A stretch of DNA of 36,547 nucleotides from Ghiorsea sp. Its GTDB lineage: Bacteria > Pseudomonadota > Zetaproteobacteria > Mariprofundales > Mariprofundaceae. Under the pieces are notes generated by a model, which made no database searches, had not been told where the DNA came from, and saw nothing but the letters and a program-made list of their open reading frames with translations. The stretch covers positions 1-36,547 of the forward strand of contig JALUNK010000075.1 in assembly GCA_027055255.1 (NCBI GenBank), given 5' to 3'. Positions 28,005 to 36,547 of the stretch are shown piece by piece (position 1 is the first letter of the stretch; each line of letters opens with the position of its first letter). The position numbers and the translations under genes are program-made.

Positions 28005-28898
28005 TTACATCAATTGAGAACGTAAGTATGGGACAAGAAAATCAACCAGTTTTTTTGCTAAAGGTGAAGCATGGCTGGGTTGTAATAAGCTCATGGGTCG
28101 TGACAAAGTGGGTTTAAATGGGCGAGTGCTCAAAATAGATTCACCCGTTGGTAAACAAAATTGTGATACCACACTGATGCCTAAACCTTGGCGGACAGAT
28201 TCAAGTACGGCAGAGACACCGCCCATACATAATTGAATATTGGGCTGGTTCCCTAAGCTTTTTATCCATGCCTGTTCGAGTACATCGCGTGTGCCTGAGC
28301 CTTTTTCTCGCCAAATCATGGGGTAGTCTTGAAGTTGATGTAAGCTAATGGATGTGTATTTGCTTAGCGGGTGTGATTTTGGCATCACTGCAACCATTGT
28401 ATCTTCACCAAGCGGTTGAATCTCGCAACATTCGGGCGTGCTTGTAGGCAAGGGGCTTTCGATGAAACCCAAATCATGATGCTGCATACGGTTAAAAACC
28501 TCTTGGCTATTTCCACTATCCACAAACACTTCAATATTGGGGTAACGCTGACGAAAAGCAATCAGTGCACTGGGTAAAAGCGAGCCTGCAATCGTTTGGC
28601 TGGCTGAAAGATAGATGCGCCCAGCTTGTAAGCCTCTAAGCTCATCTGCAAAGGCATCAAGCGCTTGCATGGATTGCTGAACCTTTAAAGCATATTTGTA
28701 AAAGGATTCACCCGCCCCCGTAAGTTGCACGCCGCGCCCATGCCGCTGATAAAGTTGCAAACCTAGCCTGTCTTGTAGAAGCTTTAATTGATTGGAAATC
28801 GCAGGCTGCGTCAAAGACCGAGCTTGGGCAGCAGCGCTTACACTGCCCGTTTGCACTAAAGCAACAAAGCTTAATAAATGTTCGGGGTGTATATTCAT
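28005..28898 (-). CDS. LysR-type transcriptional regulator
   Basis: MNIHPEHLLSFVALVQTGSVSAAAQARSLTQPAISNQLKLLQDRLGLQLYQRHGRGVQLTGAGE; divergent from a YeiH-type exporter. Confidence 0.93.
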   Translation of the reverse strand: MNIHPEHLLSFVALVQTGSVSAAAQARSLTQPAISNQLKLLQDRLGLQLYQRHGRGVQLTGAGESFYKYALKVQQSMQALDAFADELRGLQAGRIYLSASQTIAGSLLPSALIAFRQRYPNIEVFVDSGNSQEVFNRMQHHDLGFIESPLPTSTPECCEIQPLGEDTMVAVMPKSHPLSKYTSISLHQLQDYPMIWREKGSGTRDVLEQAWIKSLGNQPNIQLCMGGVSAVLESVRQGLGISVVSQFCLPTGESILSTRPFKPTLSRPMSLLQPSHASPLAKKLVDFLVPYLRSQLM

Positions 28899-28908
28899 GC
28901 GCCCATAT

Positions 28909-28960
28909 TATCATTATATATGATATGTACTATCATTAAATATCATTATTCATGATGATA
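28909..28960. promoter_or_regulatory. Phased array of TATCAT/ATGATA elements, putative LysR operator
   Basis: TATCAT-TATAT-ATGATA (28909-28925, includes T-N11-A), TATCAT at 28931 and 28941, ATGATA at 28955. Confidence 0.6.
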
Positions 28961-29004
28961 TAAAGCTATAAAGTTCCCGCCCATGAGATATATGGAGCAC
29001 ACAC

Positions 29005-30024
29005 ATGTTTAGCAAACCCAGACGCGCAGACACCATCAATGGCATATTGTTTGTTGCCTTATTTGCTTTAGCCGCGATGCAAATAAGCCAGTGGCAGTGG
29101 CTTCAGCAATTGGCGATAAGCCCCCTGATTATTGGCATTATACTCGGTGTGTTCTATGCGAACACATTGCATCATCGTATGCCAGAAGCATGGCTTCCAG
29201 GCATTAGTTTTACAGCACGAAAAGTGCTCCGTTTGGCAGTGATGTTGTATGGTTTTTATATCACACTGCAAGAAGTCATCATGGTTGGTTGGTTTGGGTT
29301 TGCGATGGCATCGTTCATCGTGATAAGTACATTGTCTATCGCGTATGGCATTGGTGTTTATCTTTTGAAAATGGATAAGCATACCACCATGCTTGTGGGT
29401 GCGGGCAGTGCCATTTGTGGTGCAGCAGCTATTTTAGCATTTGAACCTGTGATTAAAGCAAAAGGGCATCAAACATCCGGAGCCGTTGCAACGGTGATTG
29501 TATTTGGAACATTAGCGATGTTTCTTTACCCACTTATATATCAGAGGGGCATCTTTCATCTGGATGCACATGGCTGGGGCATTTTTATTGGTGCAACGGT
29601 GCATGAAGTGGCACAAGTGGTTGGGGCTGCCAGCGATATAGGGCAAACAGTAAGCAATGATGCCGTGATTGTTAAAATGACGCGTGTGATGCTACTTGTG
29701 CCAGCATTATTATTTATGGGATGGTGGTGGCAGAAGTCTGAACCTATTCAGGGGGAGAAAGGTAAACTAACCATACCTTGGTTTGCTTTGGGTTTCTTAG
29801 CAGTTGTGGGGTTCAACTCACTTCATCTACTTCCTTTATCGTGGGTGATGCTGTTGCAGCAGCTTGACCAGTTTCTACTGACCATGGCGATGACCGCATT
29901 GGGTATGGAAACAAACTTTGGCAAATTGAAAGGGGTAGGCATCAAACCTTTTATCCTTGCAAGCATATTATTTGTTTGGCTTATATTTGGAGGGTATGGC
30001 ATGCTTTCCATGCTTCATATATAA
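29005..30024 (+). CDS. YeiH/UPF0324-family putative sulfate exporter
   Basis: Multi-TM; SPLIIGIILGVFYANTL, GISFTARKVLRLAVMLYGFYITLQEV, LVGAGSAICGAAAILAFEPVIKAKGHQTSGAVATVIVFGT, GATVHEVAQVVGA. Confidence 0.9.
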   Translation: MFSKPRRADTINGILFVALFALAAMQISQWQWLQQLAISPLIIGIILGVFYANTLHHRMPEAWLPGISFTARKVLRLAVMLYGFYITLQEVIMVGWFGFAMASFIVISTLSIAYGIGVYLLKMDKHTTMLVGAGSAICGAAAILAFEPVIKAKGHQTSGAVATVIVFGTLAMFLYPLIYQRGIFHLDAHGWGIFIGATVHEVAQVVGAASDIGQTVSNDAVIVKMTRVMLLVPALLFMGWWWQKSEPIQGEKGKLTIPWFALGFLAVVGFNSLHLLPLSWVMLLQQLDQFLLTMAMTALGMETNFGKLKGVGIKPFILASILFVWLIFGGYGMLSMLHI

Positions 30025-30035
30025 ATATGAACTCA

Positions 30036-30503
30036 CTATGCCTGCTTCGATTGCCTCAAACTTTCTTGGGTTAAAATCCTGTCCAAAGCATTGGCAAATG
30101 CTTGTCTGTCGCTATGATTAAATGCTGCTTGTCCGCCTGTGACCACCCCACTGCCTCTTAACTCATCCATAAAATTACGCATGGTAAGCTGCGCTTTAAT
30201 CGTTTCAGGAGAAAATAGGCTTCCCCTTGGATTGAGAGCCAATCCTCCCTTCTCAATCACATCTGCTGCCAGTGGTACATCAGCAGTAATCACCAAATCC
30301 CCTGCTTGCAATGTTTCAACGATATATTGGTCTGCAACATCTGCGCCACTATCCACCTTCACACTGGTAATATAAGCTGATTTGGGCACTTGCATCTTGA
30401 TATTAGCAACCAAAATGGTTGATATTTGCGTGCGTTCTGCCGCGCGAAACAACATCTCTTTCACAGGCACAGGGCAAGCATCGGCATCCACCCAAATTTT
30501 CAT
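30036..30503 (-). CDS. YaiI/YqxD (UPF0178/DUF188) family protein
   Basis: [37 protein letters not shown]...[43 protein letters not shown] 30503 preferred; the ORF-track extension lies in a repeat. Confidence 0.93.
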   Translation of the reverse strand: MKIWVDADACPVPVKEMLFRAAERTQISTILVANIKMQVPKSAYITSVKVDSGADVADQYIVETLQAGDLVITADVPLAADVIEKGGLALNPRGSLFSPETIKAQLTMRNFMDELRGSGVVTGGQAAFNHSDRQAFANALDRILTQESLRQSKQA

Positions 30504-30526
30504 GGTTGAAAGCCTTGTGTTCTCAC

Positions 30527-30582
30527 TGTCATGTCGAGCCTGCCGAGACATCTAAGACCTTTCGACCATGCTCAAGGTGACA
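30527..30582. repeat. Intergenic imperfect palindromic repeat-like element
   Basis: TGTCATGTCGAGC ... GCTCAAGGTGACA; arms form an imperfect hairpin. One copy in this window. Confidence 0.6.
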
Positions 30583-30587
30583 AAAAA

Positions 30588-31202
30588 TCATGCTTTAGTC
30601 GCCATCACCATAAATATGGGATAAGCCTTATCATCTTTATATACCGTGGTTGCCGTATCAAAATGAACGTCTTGAAAGCCCACCCGCTCTAACTTGCTTT
30701 GCAGTTCACTTCTATCAAATCCATGATGAAACACCCCTTCAATATCTTCAGGATGAAAGCTTCCATCTTCTGCATCCAAATCTGCCAAAGCTATCTTTCC
30801 ATCATCTTTGAGGTGGTCATAAAAGCTTTGTAACATGGCATCCGTATCTTGCACATGATGCATCGCCATGGCACTCACAATCACATCAAACTTATCTTCA
30901 TGTTTCTCAGCAATGGGGCAATCTAAAATATCCTGACAAACCGTAGTCACTTTACCTTGCAATTCAGGCTTGGCTGCTAATCGCTCCAACATAGCTGGTG
31001 AAATATCGACTGCTGCAATGCTTTGCACATGCGGCGCAATAGCGGAGCAAATCAGGCCTGTGCCTGCCCCAAAATCCATCACATGATGTTGCGGTTGAAA
31101 CGCCACCTTTTGCACCATCGCTCCACCAATGGCTTGGGAAAGCATTTGCTTCATATCGCCCTTATCCCAATCATCCGCTTTGCTTTCAAATAAGTCTGTC
31201 AT
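30588..31202 (-). CDS. Class I SAM-dependent methyltransferase
   Basis: HHVMDFGAGTGLICSAIAPHVQSIAAVDISPAMLERLAAKPELQGKV...FDVIVSAMAMHHVQD. Confidence 0.93.
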   Translation of the reverse strand: MTDLFESKADDWDKGDMKQMLSQAIGGAMVQKVAFQPQHHVMDFGAGTGLICSAIAPHVQSIAAVDISPAMLERLAAKPELQGKVTTVCQDILDCPIAEKHEDKFDVIVSAMAMHHVQDTDAMLQSFYDHLKDDGKIALADLDAEDGSFHPEDIEGVFHHGFDRSELQSKLERVGFQDVHFDTATTVYKDDKAYPIFMVMATKA

Positions 31203-31203
31203 C

Positions 31204-31908
31204 CTAAGCTCCTAGCGCATCCAACACGGCATACATGGTTTGGTTTAACTGCGTAAACCTTTGTTTATCTGCAAGCATGGTTTGCGCATCTTGCACATAA
31301 GCGCTGCCATCAAGCTCATCGCCACAGTTTTTTATTAATGCTGCCGCTGATTCAGGCGTGGTCTCCAAATGAAACTGAAAGCCCACCACACGATTGTCAT
31401 ATACAAACCCCTGATTCGGGCATGCCGTACTGCTGCCCACAGCTTTCGCACCCTTTGGCACGTCAAACATATCCCCATGCCAGTGAAAAGCCTCCAAAGT
31501 ATCAGGGAATACATCGCCCAACACCGTCTCATCCAGTTCTGCGGACTTGTGAATATCAAACCAACCAATTTCCTTGTGTTGCCCTGCGTACACTGCCCTT
31601 TTTTCTTTCGTGCTACCCAATACATCAGCCATCAACTGCGCACCCAAACAAACCCCCAGCACCGTTTTTCCTGCATCAATGGCTTGCTTGATAAAATCCT
31701 TTTCAGCTTTGAGCCAAGGATAATCCCCATAGTCATAAATCCCCATAGGACCACCCATGACAATCAACCAATCCAAGTCATCCACAGCGGGCAAAGCTTC
31801 GCCCGCATGCAAATGGGTCACACTTAAATCATGCCTTTTCTCCAATAAATAAGGCTGCATAGCACCCAAGCCTTCAAAGGCTACATGTTGAATATAATGA
31901 ATGTTCAT
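31204..31908 (-). CDS. Type 1 glutamine amidotransferase
   Basis: DWLIVMGGPMGIYDYGDYPWLKAEKDFIKQAIDAGKTVLGVCLGAQLMADVLG nucleophile elbow; FQFHLETTPE. Confidence 0.93.
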   Translation of the reverse strand: MNIHYIQHVAFEGLGAMQPYLLEKRHDLSVTHLHAGEALPAVDDLDWLIVMGGPMGIYDYGDYPWLKAEKDFIKQAIDAGKTVLGVCLGAQLMADVLGSTKEKRAVYAGQHKEIGWFDIHKSAELDETVLGDVFPDTLEAFHWHGDMFDVPKGAKAVGSSTACPNQGFVYDNRVVGFQFHLETTPESAAALIKNCGDELDGSAYVQDAQTMLADKQRFTQLNQTMYAVLDALGA

Positions 31909-32201
31909 GTATTTGCACTCCCATATTCACGTAAAACTTCCACAACCTCTATCTTATAAGATTTATACCATATGGATTGCCCTAACGCCTGAGCCTGTAA
32001 ATGTTCGGCATCCTCTTTCCACAACTTTATATTCTCTAAACTCTCCCAGTATGAAATTGATATTTCCTGTGAACCTTCCATCACCGAAACAAAGTCTTTG
32101 CAACCATATTTATCCATGGCTAAATCTCTCATTCGGTTAGCAGTATCCGTATATGCTTTATCTAGCTTCTTGATTTCCGCTTTGAATATTACCGCATACA
32201 T
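31905..32201 (-). CDS. Antibiotic biosynthesis monooxygenase (ABM) family protein
   Basis: MYAVIFKAEI...FVSVMEGSQEISISYWESLENIKLWKEDAEHLQAQALGQSIWYKSYKIEVVEV; ATGA overlap with the downstream amidotransferase gene. Confidence 0.88.
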   Translation of the reverse strand: MYAVIFKAEIKKLDKAYTDTANRMRDLAMDKYGCKDFVSVMEGSQEISISYWESLENIKLWKEDAEHLQAQALGQSIWYKSYKIEVVEVLREYGSANT

Positions 32202-32235
32202 GGCTCAACCCTTACACTCAAATGAGTACCTACTA

Positions 32236-32595
32236 TTATTGCCCATATTTATCCGCAAGCTCACCAAAGCGTTTGCAAGCTGCTGTCTCATCTTGCATGG
32301 CATCGCAGCTTTGCTTCTCCATGCTTTGATAACATGCCAATGCGGGCTCATACAAATCATGGTTTTTCACTGCTTTATCGTAATTATCCACCATGCCCAA
32401 ACACATGTTATCCATGGCTTGCTGCATCATATCTGCCATACCTGCTGGCATACCTTGCATATCTTCAGCAGACATCTGCGCCTTGGCACATTGCTTTATT
32501 TTATTGCAATACCCCCTCATGCTATCTGCCAACTCATCCGCAAACACAGGTTGCGCACACATCATCAATATCAAACTTACTATGATTCTTTTCAT
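32236..32595 (-). CDS. Small secreted Met-rich six-Cys hypothetical protein
   Basis: MKRIIVSLILMMCAQPVFADELADSMRGYCNKIKQCAKAQMSAEDMQGMPAGMADMMQQAMDNMCLG...; signal peptide, six Cys in the mature region. Confidence 0.7.
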   Translation of the reverse strand: MKRIIVSLILMMCAQPVFADELADSMRGYCNKIKQCAKAQMSAEDMQGMPAGMADMMQQAMDNMCLGMVDNYDKAVKNHDLYEPALACYQSMEKQSCDAMQDETAACKRFGELADKYGQ

Positions 32596-32725
32596 TCTTA
32601 GCTCCCTCTTGCTCACACCCTGATACAATCAAAGAAAGCAGCAAAGCACAATCCAAAATTGACAGTGACCAGATTTATCGCTTGTATAAGTTTATCAGGA
32701 AAAGGTTAATAACAAGGATGAACAT

Positions 32726-33130
32726 ATGAATAATAATGCTATTTGCTGCTGTGGTCAGCTTCATATCGAAACAGAAGGAGAACCTCTCGTTCATGCCGTA
32801 TGCCACTGCTCAAACTGCAAAAAAAGAACTGGTAGTGCTTTTGGTGTTTCTGCATATTTTAAGGATACACAAATCATAAACACTGTTGGTGAAGCTAACT
32901 GTTATGAAATCAAAAATGAAAGACATCAAAAGCGTTACTTTTGTAAAAATTGTGGAACAACCTTGTATTGGAAAGTTTCAGTCCTTCCTGGCATTACAGG
33001 GGTTGCAGCAGGCTGTTTTGAAAACCCTATTCCAGAACCAACGCATAACCTTTTAAATGAAAATGCATGTGATTGGATTGAATTACCAGAAACATGGAAA
33101 TCGGAAGTGACAAGAAGAGACTTTCGATAA
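32726..33130 (+). CDS. GFA/CENP-V-type zinc-binding protein
   Basis: ICCCGQLHIETEGEPLVHAVCHCSNCKKRTGSAFGVSAYF...RYFCKNCGTTLYW. Confidence 0.92.
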   Translation: MNNNAICCCGQLHIETEGEPLVHAVCHCSNCKKRTGSAFGVSAYFKDTQIINTVGEANCYEIKNERHQKRYFCKNCGTTLYWKVSVLPGITGVAAGCFENPIPEPTHNLLNENACDWIELPETWKSEVTRRDFR

Positions 33131-33188
33131 AGGTATCACTAGCCCCTAAGCAGGATGTTAATCCGAAAAACCTATCTTGTGCATAGGT

Positions 33189-34481
33189 CTAAACCACCCA
33201 ATCTTGCACTTTGCTTTGATATTTGGGTGAAATACGCACAGATAAACTCAACCATTCTTCATCCGCTTTCTGCTTTAAAATAGAGCCATGCTCATGGCAC
33301 CAAGCTAGCGTTTTACCATCTGAAATAGGCAGCTTGAGGTCTAGCTCGACCATATTTTTCTCGCTCCACTTGGCAAGCAAAGCCATTAAATCAGGCATAC
33401 CTTGCCCTGTGATAGCAGAAAGCGCGATGCGAGAGCCATTAATGTCTTCGCGTAAGGTTGTTTTGATTTCAGGCGTTAAATCAATCTTGTTTAATACTTC
33501 CACAATGGGCGGCGCATGATCCCCATCCAAACCAAGCTCTTTTAAGGTTTCCACGACCACTGCCTTATGATTGGGGCTTTCAGCATCGGATATATCTCGC
33601 ACATGCAAAATCAAATCCGCTTCAATCACTTCTTCCAAAGTAGCGCGAAATGCATCCACCAATTCATGTGGCAGCTCTTGCACAAATCCCACCGTGTCTG
33701 ACATCATCAGAGTGACGCTATTGGGCAACTTAATTTGCCGAAGTGTGGGGTCTAGAGTAGCAAAAAGCTGGTCCGCAACATAGGCATCAGCATTGGTGAT
33801 TTTATTGAACAAGGTGGACTTGCCTGCATTGGTATAACCCACCAAAGCCACGGTGAGCACATCCCTGCGCTTGCGTCCTTCACGCTGCGTGGCGCGCATT
33901 TGTCGAACTTTGGCAAGGTCTTGCTCAATACGTTTGATGCTGTCGCGAATCATACGTTTATCCAGCTCCAACTGCCGCTCACCCGGGCCGCCCATAAACC
34001 CTACACCGCCACGTTGCCGCTCAAGATGCGTCCAAGTGCGCACCAAGCGACTGATTTGATAATTAAGGCTGGCAAGCTCCACCTGCATCACCCCTTCTCG
34101 GGTCTTGGCTCTTGCGCCAAAGATTTCAAGAATTAAACCTGTTCTATCAATCACTTTACAATTAAATGCAGTTTCCAAATTTCGCTGCTGAATGGGTGAT
34201 AATTGATGATCGACAAACACCACAGAAGCTTCATGAATTTCTACACGCCGTGCAATCTCTTTGGCTTGCCCTGTGCCTATCAATGTAGCGGGTAATGCAC
34301 GGCGCACATTCATCATCACTGATTCTTCTAAAGGGCAACCCAGCGACAGAACCAAACGCTCAAACTCTTCTTTGCGGGATGCGCTGGCAGACTCACCCCA
34401 ACGCAATTCATACAGCCGCGGATGCAGTGCCAATACTCTATCTTTTTGTTTTTCCGTTGCCGTTAATTCACTCATGAGCAC
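33189..34481 (-). CDS. hflX: Ribosome-associated GTPase HflX
   Basis: VFVDHQLSPIQQRNLETAFNCKVIDRTGLILEIFGARAKTREGVMQVELASLNYQ...GGVGFMGGPGERQLELDKR...VALVGYTNAGKSTLFN...LMMSDTVGFVQELP. Confidence 0.97.
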   Translation of the reverse strand: MLMSELTATEKQKDRVLALHPRLYELRWGESASASRKEEFERLVLSLGCPLEESVMMNVRRALPATLIGTGQAKEIARRVEIHEASVVFVDHQLSPIQQRNLETAFNCKVIDRTGLILEIFGARAKTREGVMQVELASLNYQISRLVRTWTHLERQRGGVGFMGGPGERQLELDKRMIRDSIKRIEQDLAKVRQMRATQREGRKRRDVLTVALVGYTNAGKSTLFNKITNADAYVADQLFATLDPTLRQIKLPNSVTLMMSDTVGFVQELPHELVDAFRATLEEVIEADLILHVRDISDAESPNHKAVVVETLKELGLDGDHAPPIVEVLNKIDLTPEIKTTLREDINGSRIALSAITGQGMPDLMALLAKWSEKNMVELDLKLPISDGKTLAWCHEHGSILKQKADEEWLSLSVRISPKYQSKVQDWVV

Positions 34482-34604
34482 CTTTAGTTATCATCCATTC
34501 ATTGACAAGCTTACCTTTATCAACCCATGCTTGCACGCCAAGTATGACAACAAATCACATGAAACCTAGCCTTTATCAAACATATAGGAGCAAACGATTC
34601 AAGT

Positions 34605-35900
34605 ATGAATAACAACGGCAACACGAATCTCATCAGCAGCGACCATTTACGTCGTTTGTTTCTTTTCAGAAGCAGCATGATTATTGCTGAAGTATTGTTG
34701 CTGTCCATTGCAGTGCGTTTAAGTGATAGCAGCTTTCCTTTACTACAGGTCATGCTAGTCATTGCTGGATATGCCTTATTTCATCTTATCGCTTGGTTAA
34801 AACGACCACAAACATCGAGCATTTCCCCCCATTATTTCTTTGCTCAACTTTGTATGGATGTTTTAGCACTGAGCATGCTTCTTTATTATACAGGTGGCTC
34901 AAGCAATCCTTTTGTTTCTTTATTTTTACTGCCTCTATTATTGGTCGCCGCTATTTTACCCAAGCCTTATATCTGGGCTATGGCAGCTTTAACCACCCTA
35001 GCCTATGGCTTACTGATGGTCTTCCCATTCACCCATCAAGATATGGCAGGCATGGGACATATGGCTATGCAACAAAGCGGCAACATGATGAATACCCACG
35101 CCATTGGTATGGCGGCAAGCTTCTTATTGAGTGTGATTGTGATTTTATTTTTTGTAGTGTCGATGGCTGAATCTTTACGCGACCGTGAGCGTAAACTTGC
35201 TACAGCTCATGAAAAAGGTCTTAGAGATGAACATGTTGTTGCACTGGGCACGCTTGCAGCAGGTGCAGCCCACGAATTGGGCACACCTCTAGGAACGATG
35301 GCCATTTTAACCAAAGAAATGGAGCGTGAATACGAAGAAGATGTTGAATTGGTTGAACAAATTCAGATTCTTCGTCAACAAGTTGATCGTTGCAAAACTA
35401 CTATTTCCCAAATGAGTAGTAGTGCAGGACAGCTTCGTGCCTCTGGTGGTAAAAATATTCTTATTACCCAATATATCGAAAGCATTGGGCAACAATGGCA
35501 AAGTGAACATGCACTCAGCCAACTTCACATCACTTATGCTGAGCATAAAAAAGCACCCAGCTTGGTCATCGATGACACTTTTCATCAAGCGCTCACCAAC
35601 CTGCTTAACAATGCTGCAGATGCCCATGCCGAACATATTACGCTCAACCTCAATTGGGATGAAACCCACCTACATTTAGCTATTATGGATGATGGTGAAG
35701 GTTTGTCCGATGAAATACAATCTACTCTGGGTAAACCTTTTGTAAGCAGCAAACCTAATGGTCAAGGCTTGGGTTTTTATTTGGCGCAAGCTGTGATTTC
35801 ACGCATGGCTGGTGACATCAATATCCAAAATCAACAAGACCAAGGCGTTTGCATCAATATCCAAATTCCTTTGGCACGTATGGGAGCATCATATGAATGA
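34605..35900 (+). CDS. regB: RegB/PrrB/RoxS-like redox-sensing histidine kinase
   Basis: Six hydrophobic segments, YYTGGSSNPFVSLFLLPLLL (GGxxNPF), H-box LAAGAAHELGTPLGTM, QVDRCKTT redox-Cys context, C-terminal ATPase motifs; adjacent to regA. Confidence 0.9.
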   Translation: MNNNGNTNLISSDHLRRLFLFRSSMIIAEVLLLSIAVRLSDSSFPLLQVMLVIAGYALFHLIAWLKRPQTSSISPHYFFAQLCMDVLALSMLLYYTGGSSNPFVSLFLLPLLLVAAILPKPYIWAMAALTTLAYGLLMVFPFTHQDMAGMGHMAMQQSGNMMNTHAIGMAASFLLSVIVILFFVVSMAESLRDRERKLATAHEKGLRDEHVVALGTLAAGAAHELGTPLGTMAILTKEMEREYEEDVELVEQIQILRQQVDRCKTTISQMSSSAGQLRASGGKNILITQYIESIGQQWQSEHALSQLHITYAEHKKAPSLVIDDTFHQALTNLLNNAADAHAEHITLNLNWDETHLHLAIMDDGEGLSDEIQSTLGKPFVSSKPNGQGLGFYLAQAVISRMAGDINIQNQQDQGVCINIQIPLARMGASYE

Positions 35901-36441
35901 TGTCATTCAAGCCAAACCTACCCTGTTATTGGTCGATGATGATGAATTATATTGCCGTATACTAGGCAATGCCATGGAAAAACGTGGTTTTGCTGTATTG
36001 ATTGCACATCATGTTCAACAAGCTTTAGAGATGGTCGGTGAAGTACCACCCAAATATGCTGTGGTAGACCTTAACATGCCAGGCGAATCAGGTTTGGTCT
36101 TGATTGAAAAAATCCACAAGCTTGACCCTACATCGCATATGGTGGTACTTACAGGTTTCGCTAGTGTTGCAACAGCTGTGGAAGCCATAAAACTGGGCGC
36201 AACCCACTACCTTGCCAAACCAGTAGACGCCGATGAGGTATTAAAAGCGCTGGGTAAAAGTGAAGGTTGTGTGGATATTGAAGTCAAGCAACAACCCATG
36301 TCTCCTAAACGCGTAGAATGGGAACATATTCAGAAAGTACTCACTGAAAATGATGGTAATATTTCCGAAACAGCAAGGCAGTTGGGCATGCACCGCCGCA
36401 CCTTGCAACGCAAACTCAGCAAACGTCCTGTAAGAGAGTAA
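35893..36441 (+). CDS. regA: RegA/PrrA/RoxR-like response regulator with Fis-type HTH
   Basis: TLLLVDDDELYCRILGNAMEKRGFAVLIA...YAVVDLNMPGESGLVLI...HYLAKPVDADEVLKAL; NDGNISETARQLGMHRRTLQRKLSKRPV. ATG 35893 overlaps the regB stop. Confidence 0.93.
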   Translation: MNDVIQAKPTLLLVDDDELYCRILGNAMEKRGFAVLIAHHVQQALEMVGEVPPKYAVVDLNMPGESGLVLIEKIHKLDPTSHMVVLTGFASVATAVEAIKLGATHYLAKPVDADEVLKALGKSEGCVDIEVKQQPMSPKRVEWEHIQKVLTENDGNISETARQLGMHRRTLQRKLSKRPVRE

Positions 36442-36442
36442 G

Positions 36443-36547
36443 CTAGACTCCTATTACGACTCCTGCGACATCGTGCCGCATGGTTTCAAGCGTGTAACCC
36501 TCTAAAGTTCGCCCATCAACATGTGGTGGGAGTGAATCATATGCCAG
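36443..36547 (-). CDS. C-terminal fragment of an unidentified CDS running off the window
   Basis: Minus-strand frame open to the edge: ...LAYDSLPPHVDGRTLEGYTLETMRHDVAGVVIGV*; ends 1 nt from the regA stop. Confidence 0.4.
   Translation of the reverse strand: MAYDSLPPHVDGRTLEGYTLETMRHDVAGVVIGV

Noticed and set aside
31338-31827. Overlapping plus-strand ORFs opposite the amidotransferase
   Set aside because: Antisense to a well-supported GATase1 gene; no recognisable domains.
1-36547. Mobile element, CRISPR, phage or defence system
   Set aside because: No transposase, integrase, Cas, toxin-antitoxin or spaced direct-repeat arrays seen on either strand.

Overview
This 36.5 kb window is gene-dense and looks like chromosomal DNA from a moderately AT-rich, chemolithoautotrophic proteobacterium. 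A zetaproteobacterial or gammaproteobacterial origin is inference only. Most of it is core genome: a ubiquinone hydroxylase (cut by the left edge), acpS, a FimV-like protein, rmuC, a nitrilase-family amidase, yigZ, citrate synthase, the rpsF-priB-rpsR-DUF2232-rplI-dnaB cluster, aat, nadA, ung and hflX. The main accessory block is a CO2-fixation locus: cbbR, divergent form II RuBisCO cbbM, and cbbQ-cbbO activase genes, with ung inserted on the opposite strand between cbbM and cbbQ. A RegB/RegA-like redox two-component pair lies near the right end. I saw no rRNA, tRNA, CRISPR array, transposase, integrase or phage genes, and no clear novel multi-gene defence or biosynthetic system. The most interesting signals are: (1) matching TNA-N7-TNA palindromes upstream of both cbbM and cbbQ, each centred 52 bp before a -10-like hexamer, suggesting a split CbbR regulon; (2) a PriB-like OB-fold gene whose conserved N-terminus lies upstream of any ATG/GTG/TTG, suggesting a CTG start; (3) a helically phased TATCAT/ATGATA array between a LysR gene and a YeiH-type exporter; (4) a Met/His-rich loop in a RegB-like kinase that keeps its quinone and redox-Cys motifs; (5) a DUF4438 gene overlapping rmuC; and (6) an intergenic imperfect palindromic repeat that extends the 5' end of an annotated ORF.
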